This document shows, piece after piece, positions 9,190-17,273 of a DNA stretch of 64,000 nucleotides. Under the pieces are notes generated by a model, which was not told where the DNA came from, did not search any database, and worked only from the letters and a program-made list of their open reading frames with translations. A program made the position numbers and the translations under genes. How positions within the stretch are numbered: the stretch's first letter is position 1; each line of letters begins with the position of its first letter. This DNA comes from G963701675 sp963701675. GTDB taxonomy: Bacteria; Planctomycetota; Planctomycetia; Gemmatales; Gemmataceae. Location: positions 7,378,001 to 7,442,000 of the forward strand of contig OY969623.1 of the NCBI GenBank assembly GCA_963701675.1, in the 5' to 3' direction.

Positions 9190-9706
9190 ATCCGCGAGGC
9201 GTTGCCACTGGCGATTTGAACGATGATGGCTGGCTGGATCTTGCCGTCGACAATCGAACTAGCCAAACCGTGAGCGTCCTATTGAATGCTGGCAACGGCA
9301 GCTTCCTCCCACCGACCGATTTTGCAACCGGCGGCGCATCAACCGGCTTGCGGATTTCAACGGGGATCAGCGGCTCGATGTCGTCGTTGCATTAGATAGC
9401 GCTAGGGCAAGCGTCTTACTCGGGAACGGCAATGGAACGTTCCAACCATTTGCTCTCTATGCGACTGGGGGGAATGATCAGTGCTTTCCAGTTGCTGCGG
9501 ATTTCAATCGCGATCGCCGCATGGACATCGCGACAACGACTTGCAATGGGGATACATTCAGTGTGCTGTTGGGTAATGGGGATGGAGCCTTTCAACCCGC
9601 TTTGTCGTTTACGGCCGGAATGACATCCCAGGCGATCGCCGCCGGCGACCTAAACAATGACCGTTTTCCCGACGTCATCGTTACCGATCAAGGGTCGGGC
9701 ACGGTC
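9190..9706 (+). pseudogene. FG-GAP/VCBS repeat relic
   Basis: Remains of a secreted beta-propeller protein, spread over more than one frame. Recognisable repeats are TGDLNDDGWLDLAVDN, SVLLNAGNGSFLPPTDF, DFNGDQRLDVVVALD, VLLGNGNGTFQPF, DFNRDRRMDIAT and AAGDLNNDRFPDVIVTD. These are Ca-binding-type D-x-N-x-D-G-x-x-D loops. There is no start codon region or signal peptide, and at about 9706 the sequence passes abruptly into a dispersed repeat. It resembles the proteins at 14154-16054. Confidence 0.75.
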
Positions 9707-9707
9707 A

Positions 9708-9795
9708 GGCATGACGTGCACATTCGAGAGATTCCTAGCATCGGGTCTCGGCAGGCGAATGTCAATCGTAAGCCTCGATACTGAGCGGTAAACGT
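9708..9795 (+). repeat. Dispersed repeat copy A (~85 bp)
   Basis: This segment matches, in inverted orientation, 43203-43289. The longest near-identical part includes TTCCTAGCATCGGGTCTCGG and continues through GTCAATCGTAAGCC and GATACTGAG. Differences are scattered substitutions and a small indel. Here it abuts the broken end of an FG-GAP gene, and in the other copy it follows a serine hydrolase gene. No ORF or terminal inverted repeats were seen. Confidence 0.75.
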
Positions 9796-9994
9796 CGCCC
9801 GAAGTGACAATTGACGTGTTCTTCGAAGCATCGCCCCGATTGCGAGCCCCCCCAACCACTGCCAAGGGTTTGATGCCCCCGGGAATCACGCTCGCAATGG
9901 CCGGCGTTGGTAAGGGCCTGTATCAATATCATTCTTGCGCAGACTACCTTGGGAGAATCAGCGCTCCCGCATCGAGTATTTAGAAAGGACCGAA

Positions 9995-10588
9995 ATGGAC
10001 GCATGTCGAGTGGGTGTCGTGATGCTCTTCGTTGTCATCGTTGGATGCGGTCCAAATAACAAAAGCGATACCGTCGTAAGTGCTGGTGCGGCACATGTCG
10101 GTGCGGGAAACATCAATCCACAGAACACCAAAATCGAATGGACTGGCACAAAGAAGGGCGGCAAACACGATGGAGGATTTCGCCAATTCACCGGATCGGT
10201 AAACCCGATTCAAAGCCCAATCACCGCTAATGTGATTACACTCGAGATCGACACTGATTCCCTCTACTCCGACACCGAAAAACTCACCGCTCATTTGAAG
10301 TCCCCGGATTTTTTCGAAGTGAAGAAGCATCCCAATGCCACATTCGTGTCGACCCGAATCGAACCGTCATCCTCAGGAAGCGATACTCACCAGGTCACAG
10401 GCGATTTGACATTGCATGGGACCAAGAAGTCGATCACTTTTCCGGCTAAGATCACTGAAACGTCGGACCACCTTGCGATCGAGAGCACCTTTACATTTGA
10501 CCGCACGGAGCACGGGATCACCTATAGGCCCGAGATGGTTGACAAGATCGTTACGGTTCGGGTTTCAGCAAAAATCGCTCGTAAGTAG
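9995..10588 (+). CDS. YceI-family lipoprotein
   Basis: A secreted lipid-binding-type beta-barrel protein, 197 aa from ATG 9995 (GAAAGGA lies upstream; the longer frame adds 20 residues). The N-terminus MDACRVGVVMLFVVIVGCGP is a lipoprotein signal with Cys in the lipobox (VIVGC). The body has the YceI pattern: IEWTGTKKGGKHDGGF, GSVNPIQSPITANVITLEID, LTAHLKSPDFFEVKKHPNATF, and then GDLTLHGTKKSITFPAKI. YceI proteins bind polyisoprenoid lipids in the periplasm, and the planctomycete role is unknown. The gene is followed after 9 bp by a membrane-protein gene and they probably form an operon. Confidence 0.9.
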   Translation: MDACRVGVVMLFVVIVGCGPNNKSDTVVSAGAAHVGAGNINPQNTKIEWTGTKKGGKHDGGFRQFTGSVNPIQSPITANVITLEIDTDSLYSDTEKLTAHLKSPDFFEVKKHPNATFVSTRIEPSSSGSDTHQVTGDLTLHGTKKSITFPAKITETSDHLAIESTFTFDRTEHGITYRPEMVDKIVTVRVSAKIARK

Positions 10589-10597
10589 TCCGTCTCT

Positions 10598-11371
10598 GTG
10601 CTGCCATCACCAGGAATGATTCTTCACGCCGTCTTTCACGGCTTGGTCATACCGGCCGTCGCCGCCTTCGTTGTCATTTTCCTTGGGGCGCGAATCGGGC
10701 GTCGCGGGGATGCAATTGGCAGCCTCGCGATAGCCGCCGGTCTTTGTACGGGTTGGTTGGCTTTGGCTGCGTCGGGACAGATCCGTTGGGACTTCTTACT
10801 GCCCGAGTATGGCTGGCACTGGTTGCTGCCCGGAGCCCTATTGGGATTGGCGCCCGGCATAGTCGAGAATGTTGTCTGCTTGTCCGCGCTCGTGCGCCTG
10901 TTAGTGCGTTGTTCGATCACCGTAATTGTGGCCATCCTTCTTTGCCAAGCTGAAATTGCGAATCCGTATCAGCGTTTCGCTTGGACGGTTGGCGTCAGCG
11001 TCGTGATCGTCGCTCTTTGGAACAGTCTTCGAATTGCTGCACGTTTCTGGGGACCTTTCGCATTCCTTGGAATCCTGGCGCTGATTTCGGGGGCAATTGG
11101 CGGACTTCTTGAACGTGCCGGGATCTTGAGCTTCGCACAACTGGGCGGCGTTCTTGCAGCGGTCTTGATTGGAGCGGCGATCGGCGCATGGAAGGTCGAT
11201 TACTCTAAGATGGGGGAAGCAGCCGTACCTGCGTGTGCAATCCTTTTGCCGGGCCTGCTTTTCACGGGCTATCATAACGCCGGGGCCGACCTGCCCATTG
11301 CAATCTATTTGATGCTATTGGCAGCGCCGTTCGCGCTAGCATTCCGGGGACTTGGGCAAGGGGCCACATAA
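10598..11371 (+). CDS. Polytopic membrane protein of unknown function
   Basis: A 257-aa integral membrane protein with about seven or eight hydrophobic helices, for example VIPAVAAFVVIFLGA, AIGSLAIAAGLCTGWLALAA, CSITVIVAILLC, FLGILALISGAIGGLL, LGGVLAAVLIGAAIGAW and LPIAIYLMLLAAPFALAF. The start may be GTG 10598 or ATG 10616; neither has an ideal ribosome site. I recognise no transporter signature. It lies 9 bp behind the YceI lipoprotein gene. Confidence 0.75.
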   Translation: MLPSPGMILHAVFHGLVIPAVAAFVVIFLGARIGRRGDAIGSLAIAAGLCTGWLALAASGQIRWDFLLPEYGWHWLLPGALLGLAPGIVENVVCLSALVRLLVRCSITVIVAILLCQAEIANPYQRFAWTVGVSVVIVALWNSLRIAARFWGPFAFLGILALISGAIGGLLERAGILSFAQLGGVLAAVLIGAAIGAWKVDYSKMGEAAVPACAILLPGLLFTGYHNAGADLPIAIYLMLLAAPFALAFRGLGQGAT

Positions 11372-11451
11372 CGCACCCACTCTGCCACTACTGGGTCCAT
11401 TCATCGAAAAACCCTTCGTCGAATCCCAGAGCGTGCGAGGCTCGTAACACC

Positions 11452-14142
11452 TCAGGCCTCTGCGAACTTAGTCACGAAGGCATCGGCTTGGCCGAAACGA
11501 TTGCGCCGTTTGAGGGCACCCGGCGTCGTTGGGAAGTCCGACCCAAATGTTTGTCCTGTGACGTAGACACTTCCGCCGCTGTCTATGGCGATCGCATTAC
11601 CGTAGTCGCCGCCGACCAGCCCGGACGACGAACCGCCGAGATATGTCGAGTAGCTGAGGGCAGTACCGGCGAGATCGAGCTTGGTGACGAAAGCATCTTC
11701 CCCCCCATTACTCGAAGTGTCGAAAGCCAACGCCGTCGTCGGGAAGTCGGACGCGACCGTGTAGCCTGTGACGTAAGCGGATCCGCTGGCATCAACGGCG
11801 ATCGAATGCCCAACGTCCTGGCCGACCCCTCCCAAGTATGTGGCGTAGACAAGGGCGGATCCTGTTGCATCGAACTTGGCTACGTAGGCGTCGCTTTTGC
11901 CGCCGGAATTATACGTCGTGTCAAAGGCACCGGGAGTCGTAGGGAAGTTAGCAGAGAAGGTAATTCCCGTCACGAATGCGTTGCCGCTGGCATCCAAAGC
12001 GATTCCGGTGCCATAGTCCGCACCGCCATTGAATATCGCGCCCCCACCTAGGTAGGTCGAATAAATGAGCGCAGACCCGTCCGCATTCAGTTTGGTCACG
12101 AAGGCGTCATTGCCGTGGTTGTGCGTCGTGTCAAAGGCCCCGAGGGTAGTCGGAAAATCGGTGGAGTTGGTAGAGCCGGTTATGTGCGCATTGCCACTAC
12201 CGTCCACGACGATGGCCGGGCGATAGATAGTGGCACTATCGCCTGGAGACTCATAGTTCTCCCATGAGCTTCCGCCCAAGCAGGTCGAGTAGATGAGCGC
12301 GGAGCCAGCTGCATTCAACTTCGTGGCGAAGGCGTCGCCGGCGCAACTTCCCGAATCAAACGCACCGGGCGTGGTCGGGAACACGTTGGAAGCGGTCCCA
12401 GTCACATAGGCATTCCCTTCCGCGTCCACATCGATCCCACCGCCAACGTCCGAGCCGTTTGCCCCCAAATATGTCGAATAAGCCAGGGCCGCTCCCGTGG
12501 CGTTGAGCTTGACGACGAACGCGTCCGGACAGGGAGAGCTTGGGGAGCACCCACCACCAAAGGTTGTGTCGAACGCACCCGGTGTAGTGGGAAAGTCGGT
12601 CGAATACGTCGTCCCACTAATGTAGGCATTCCCATCATCATCTAAGGCGATCCCTTCGCCTACCTCAGCCTCGGATCCGCCGAGGTATGTGGCGTAGGCG
12701 AGCGCCGAGCCCGCCGCGTTCAATTTGGCAACGAACGTGTCAGCATTGCCATTGAGCGTTGCGTCGAAGGCTCCCGGTGTGACAGGGAACTGGGTCGACG
12801 TAGTCGAACCGGTCGTGTATGCATTGCCGGCACTATCTGCCGCGATTGCGCGTCCATCTTCTGCACCGCCCGGTCCGCCCAGGTACGTTGAGTAGCCCAG
12901 CACGAGCGGGTCAATTATCAGGGGTCGTGACGTGTCATACGACCCTAGCTCGAACCGCACACTCGCCCCTTCCGAATGATACCGACTCGTAATCTCTTGC
13001 CGTGTCCCGCCCACTTGCTGGTACGTCAGAGGCTTCTGCTGTACGACGTCGCCGATGGCAGTGTGCACGACTAGATTGCCTTGCGGGTTGATGTCCACAC
13101 CGTCCGCCCCGGCAAAGTTCAACGTAATCCCGTTCGGATCTGTACCCGGGGAGACGATGAAGTCGTATTCCAGTTGTCCATTGTTGCCGTAGTAAGCCAG
13201 ATCGATGCCAGGATAGACGTCCCGATACTCGACACCGCCGAAGGTCGGAATGTTGGCGTGCCACTGCGACGAATCGTTGCCGACGAAGTAGTTGACGATA
13301 CCGGGTTGCCGGTCATGGCCAACCGGCGTCGCGTTGGGGTTTCCGCCAACGATCTGCATGTGTAGCGCGACGCCATTCGTTTCTGGCGAGCCGTGCGGCG
13401 TACGCCCGCCGCGTTCGGCAAGGTCACGTCGTGCTGACGCATCGACGCTTGCCGGTTTGGTGATGGAGAACACCGCTGCGGTCGGCGTCAGAAAAACCGT
13501 TCCGCCGCCCGTGCGTGCAATGAAATCCACGCGGGAATCGGTTTGTCCCATGTTCGCCTCGAATGTCAGCGGCAGCTTGCCGTAATCCCGTGCCGTTGAT
13601 TGCGACTTATGAACGTCGTGGGTCGGTGCGCCCTTTCGCGCAGCATTTGGACTTAGGGACAGCGGCTTCGATAATTCTCCTGGAAGCACGGACACGCCTG
13701 GCTTCGCGTCCCGCGACATCCCTACATTTGACGACGCATTAGCGACGAAGTGCTGTCCACCCGATGATGGCATGATTGGATTGATGCTGATGTGCCTCGC
13801 GGTGTCGGGACCTAGAAGCGTCTCGACACCGTCCATCAACTCCGTCGATCGTCGCGAAAGCTGAGGAGACTCGCGTACCGGCACGATCTCCGAGGGCGGG
13901 CTCATCAGTTCAAGAACATCCAAATCGTCCTTGGACAGGATCGACACGGATGGCGTCGCTTCACCGGCTTCCCTTGTCGCGGGCGTGTCGCCCGGCAATG
14001 CCGCCGTCCCGAACAAAACACCTAGCAGAGCATCCCCCGGCTGTAGGCGGACTTCTAGAGATTCCAGCCGCAGCCGATGACCGAGATGAACGCGGGTCAG
14101 TCGGTTTCTCATCGCACGGTTCCTCCTGTCGTTAGCCAGCAT
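11452..14142 (-). CDS. Large SBBP-repeat (beta-propeller) surface protein
   Basis: An 896-aa exported protein. The N-terminus has RLRLESLEVRLQPGDALLG, the LExLExR motif found at the start of planctomycete surface proteins. A region of about 150 residues of low complexity follows. Then comes a conserved domain (LPLTFEANMGQTDSRVDFIA, TVFLTPTAAVFSI, IVNYFVGNDSSQWHANIPTF, VYPGIDLAYYGNNGQLEYDF) that typically precedes SBBP repeats. From about residue 415 there are at least eight copies of a ~55-residue unit of the form YSTYLGG...DASGNAYVTG...DFPTTPGAFDTT...DAFVTKLN. It starts 12 bp after the FG-GAP gene stop, which suggests cotranscription. It is probably a cell-surface or adhesion protein. Confidence 0.88.
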   Translation of the reverse strand: MLANDRRNRAMRNRLTRVHLGHRLRLESLEVRLQPGDALLGVLFGTAALPGDTPATREAGEATPSVSILSKDDLDVLELMSPPSEIVPVRESPQLSRRSTELMDGVETLLGPDTARHISINPIMPSSGGQHFVANASSNVGMSRDAKPGVSVLPGELSKPLSLSPNAARKGAPTHDVHKSQSTARDYGKLPLTFEANMGQTDSRVDFIARTGGGTVFLTPTAAVFSITKPASVDASARRDLAERGGRTPHGSPETNGVALHMQIVGGNPNATPVGHDRQPGIVNYFVGNDSSQWHANIPTFGGVEYRDVYPGIDLAYYGNNGQLEYDFIVSPGTDPNGITLNFAGADGVDINPQGNLVVHTAIGDVVQQKPLTYQQVGGTRQEITSRYHSEGASVRFELGSYDTSRPLIIDPLVLGYSTYLGGPGGAEDGRAIAADSAGNAYTTGSTTSTQFPVTPGAFDATLNGNADTFVAKLNAAGSALAYATYLGGSEAEVGEGIALDDDGNAYISGTTYSTDFPTTPGAFDTTFGGGCSPSSPCPDAFVVKLNATGAALAYSTYLGANGSDVGGGIDVDAEGNAYVTGTASNVFPTTPGAFDSGSCAGDAFATKLNAAGSALIYSTCLGGSSWENYESPGDSATIYRPAIVVDGSGNAHITGSTNSTDFPTTLGAFDTTHNHGNDAFVTKLNADGSALIYSTYLGGGAIFNGGADYGTGIALDASGNAFVTGITFSANFPTTPGAFDTTYNSGGKSDAYVAKFDATGSALVYATYLGGVGQDVGHSIAVDASGSAYVTGYTVASDFPTTALAFDTSSNGGEDAFVTKLDLAGTALSYSTYLGGSSSGLVGGDYGNAIAIDSGGSVYVTGQTFGSDFPTTPGALKRRNRFGQADAFVTKFAEA

Positions 14143-14153
14143 GTTCTTCGTAG

Positions 14154-16054
14154 CTATGTCAACTCGGTCGAAAGCACATCCAATGCAGCGGTAATCGTCT
14201 CGGTATGCGCGACGCGAGCGATGCTACGCGACACATACTTCGGCCGAGTCGCCATCGCTGTTGCGTCCTCATCCACGGGACTAATCGTTGAGCGGCGAGA
14301 TGTTTGCGTCGGGCTGGTGGTCGGATGCAACATCTTCGTGGTGTCGCTGACGTCCAGCAGGGCGAACGGTCCCGGCCCGTCGCCGATCGGCAGCGGCGGC
14401 CAGTCGGCGGCGTTGAGCGCCACGATCACGTCTTCGGTGTACAGCCGATTCATCGCCAGGTCGGGATAATCATCGCCGTTGAAATCCGCCGCTTCCGCAT
14501 CCGTGTAAAGATCCCCGGTCGTGTAGCTTTGCGGAATCTGGAATGTGCCATCGCCGTTTCCGACCATTAGTTTCAAAGGCACTAGGTGGTGCGTGAGAGC
14601 CAGGTCGACGGCGCCGTCGCGATTGAAATCCGCGACCTCAAGGCCACTCCCGCCCGGATTGTAGATGAAGTTGATTGAGAATGTGCCGTTGCCAAGGCCC
14701 TGGAAGAAATACACGTTGCCGTTGGCGAGGACGACAAGATCAAGTATGTCGTCGTTGTCGACGTCGGCTGCCTCTATGTCGGACGGACTGTAATCGACAG
14801 GATATGACACCGGACTAGCGAATGAGCCATTGCCGTCACCCAAGACAAGCCTAACATCACCGCATTGTATGGGGCAGCCAACGACCGCGACATCTGCGTC
14901 ACCATCGGATTCGAAGTCGGCGATGGTCAAGACGCCAGGATACGGGCCGGCTTCAAAACTCTGCGGGCGCGAAATCGACCGCTGCCCGTGCCACGTAGCA
15001 GACGAAGCGTTTGACTCTGTGTGTGGTTTGTGACGACGATGTCGAGCTTTCCATCGCCGGTAAAATCCGCAGACCCAATTGAGGCCGGCGATTGACCGGC
15101 GGCGAAGGATTTGGCTGGGAAAAAAGTGCCGTCGCCTTTGTTCATCAGCACGCTGATGGTGTTCGCGCCACCGTTGGCAGTGGCCAGATCGGGGAAGCCA
15201 TCATTGTTGAAATCCGCGGCTACCAATCCTCCGGGGCCATTGCCCACCGTATAGTTGACCGGCGTGCCCAAGGGCCCGTCCGCACTCACGAGGTTGACGA
15301 TCACTTGGTTGGCAGGGACACCATAATGAGCTCCCCCGGTGACCGCTAGATCGGGCGTGCCGTCACCGTTGAAATCGGCCGATTCGACGTTGAATGCGAC
15401 ACCGGTCGTAAAACTGGCGATGGCCGGCTGGAAGTAACCATCGCCGCGATTGCGCAAGACCGAAACGGTGCCGTCCGGGGTTCCATTGGGAACGACCAAA
15501 TCAATGTCGGCATCGCCGTCGAGATCGGCCGCCGCCACTTCTTGGACCGCGTGGCCGACGACAAATCCGGTTATGGGCATGAACCGGCCGTCTCCCACTC
15601 CTGCCACTCCTTTGAGCAGGCTTATGCCTCCGCCAGCCCCGTTCGCCGTTGCCAGATCCAAGTCACCGTCGCCATTGAGGTCCGCGCTCACCATTGCCTG
15701 GGGGTCGTTTGCCGCCGGGTAGGAGAGGTTGAACGCGAAGGTGCCATCTCCGTTCCCTAGCCACACATTTACTTCGCCGCCCGCCACCGTAGACAGCTCG
15801 TCCGCCACGGCCAGGTCTAGCGTGCCATCGGCGTCGAAGTCTCCCGCCGTCACGCATGGACCGGCGTCGCTCCAGCTAGCGCCATTGACGAACGTGCCGT
15901 CACCTTGGCCCAGCAAAATCTTGATGTCCCACCCGGCAGCGATCAGGTCGACGGCACCGTCGCCGTTAACATCTCCGGTGATCAGGTCCCATGCGAAGGT
16001 ATTAATGAAGTAATCGCCCGCGCTAGTTGACATCAACTTTGACGACGGCGACAA
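14154..16054 (-). pseudogene. FG-GAP/VCBS repeat surface protein, frameshifted
   Basis: A chain of FG-GAP repeats such as GDVNGDGAVDLIAAGW, GDFDADGTLDLAVAD, ADLNGDGDLDLATANG, ADFNNDGFPDLATANG and ADFNGDDYPDLAMN, probably forming a Ca-stabilised beta-propeller outside the cell. Two frames abut near 14966-14972. One missing base there would join GSGRF to PQSFEAGPYPGVLTIADFE. The first frame (start 16054) begins inside repeat-type sequence without a signal peptide, so the N-terminus may also be lost. The last ~60 residues are not repeat-like. It ends 12 bp before the SBBP protein start. Confidence 0.78.
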
Positions 16055-16257
16055 TCATTTGGCTGAGCAGATTTTCTCAATATTCGAGTCATTCGGCGAG
16101 CGTTCAATGGCGAACGATGAAATAGGAGGCCGCAACCTCGAACTTGCAGATCACTCCTCGTGTCGCCCCCGCCGCGGAAATCGGTTGATTTTCCGGCCGA
16201 ATTGCTTCTAATGTTCGGTATCCACTCGCTTCGCGTTCGGTAGAGGACTGCCAGCCC

Positions 16258-16758
16258 ATGACTCATGGCCCGAAGCCATCGAACGAGTCCGCCACTCCAA
16301 TTCCACGCGATCACTTCGAAGTGATTTGCTCCCAGTTCGAAAAGGGCTGGAGAGCCGGCCAACGACCCAAGCCCGAGGAGTACCTGGCAGAAACGCCTGC
16401 CGAAGCCCGAGACGCCCTGTTCCTCGAATTGTTGGGGCTCGAGTACTCATACCGAAGAAAGAACAATGAGTCCGGAATCGAGGACGAATTTCGACAGCGA
16501 TTCCCTGGCGATGGAAAGCTGATCGAACGGCTCATTTTCGAATTCGCGGCACGGACCGGTGAGATGGACTCGTCGCAGAAAGCAGCCTCCACCGGCCCAG
16601 ACTTTCCAGTGAGTCCTGAATTGGAGATGCCGACAGAACTCGGCAGGTATCGGATCAAAGAAAAGGTTGGTTCTGGTAGTTATGGCACGGTGTATCGAGC
16701 CTACGATGGCCAACTCCAACGCTTGTCAAGTCGAGCTAGAGGAGAATACGTCGTTTGA
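16258..16758 (+). pseudogene. Ser/Thr protein kinase, N-terminal fragment
   Basis: The first ~155 residues resemble the start of a planctomycete kinase: a helical leader (FEVICSQFEKGWRAGQRPKPEEYLAE, FLELLGLEYSYRR) and then lobe-one sequence LGRYRIKEKVGSGSYGTVYRAYDGQLQ with the glycine loop. It breaks near 16717, before the VAIK lysine. The tail RLSSRARGEYVV is unrelated. All catalytic motifs are missing, so it is inactive. It lies just upstream of an intact sigma-kinase pair. Confidence 0.8.
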
Positions 16759-16895
16759 TGACGGCTGAAAGGTGCCGATGGTTATATACCTTCTGGCACG
16801 TGAATCTCGAACCCGATTACGGCCTCGTGGATCCAGTCTGCCGCCCGCAAGTAAGTTGGGGCGGGTGCCACTTTTTTTCATAGCGGAGTCTCACT

Positions 16896-17273
16896 ATGTC
16901 TCTCAATCTGTGGCGTAAGCGGAAGCAGCGCAAGGTACAAGACAGAGGGCGCAAAGTCGGCCGGCGGGCGCGGAACCTTCGCCGGCTCCGCCGCGATACT
17001 CGCCGCGATGTTTCGGTCGGCGACTTGTGGCTCCAACATGTCGCCTCCGCCGAGCCATCGCCGGAACGATCGTTGGCCGGCCGCAAACTGCTGCAGGCGG
17101 TTCGCACGGGCCTCCCGGCCGATGAGCGAAAGATCGCCGAACTCCGCGCCGACGGTTGCACTTGGAGTGAAGTCGCCGAGCATGTCGGGGGCACACCCGA
17201 AGCCCGGCGAAAGCAACTGCGGCGCGCACTGGACGTTGTCTTGTGCGGGCTCGGGCTCGAGGACGAAACATGA
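16896..17273 (+). CDS. Sigma-factor-like protein, region 4 only
   Basis: A 125-aa protein whose C-terminal half looks like sigma-70 region 4: LLQAVRTGLPADERKIAELR, then GCTWSEVAEHVGGTPEARRKQLRRAL with a helix-turn-helix. The N-terminal ~45 residues are Arg/Lys rich (NLWRKRKQRKVQDRGRKVGR), and no region 2 is visible. It could be a truncated ECF factor or a natural short form. Its stop overlaps the kinase start in ATGA (17270-17273), so the two are translationally coupled. This is the planctomycete ECF-kinase pairing in which the kinase is thought to control the sigma factor. Confidence 0.65.
   Translation: MSLNLWRKRKQRKVQDRGRKVGRRARNLRRLRRDTRRDVSVGDLWLQHVASAEPSPERSLAGRKLLQAVRTGLPADERKIAELRADGCTWSEVAEHVGGTPEARRKQLRRALDVVLCGLGLEDET

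Noticed and set aside
11452..13000. Regularly spaced repeats that could suggest a CRISPR array
   Set aside because: The spacing is ~165-200 bp, the units diverge and they code for protein repeats. No CRISPR-type repeats were seen anywhere in the window.
16758..16890. Short 40-codon frame between the kinase fragment and the sigma gene
   Set aside because: It is open by chance, with no features or convincing ribosome site.
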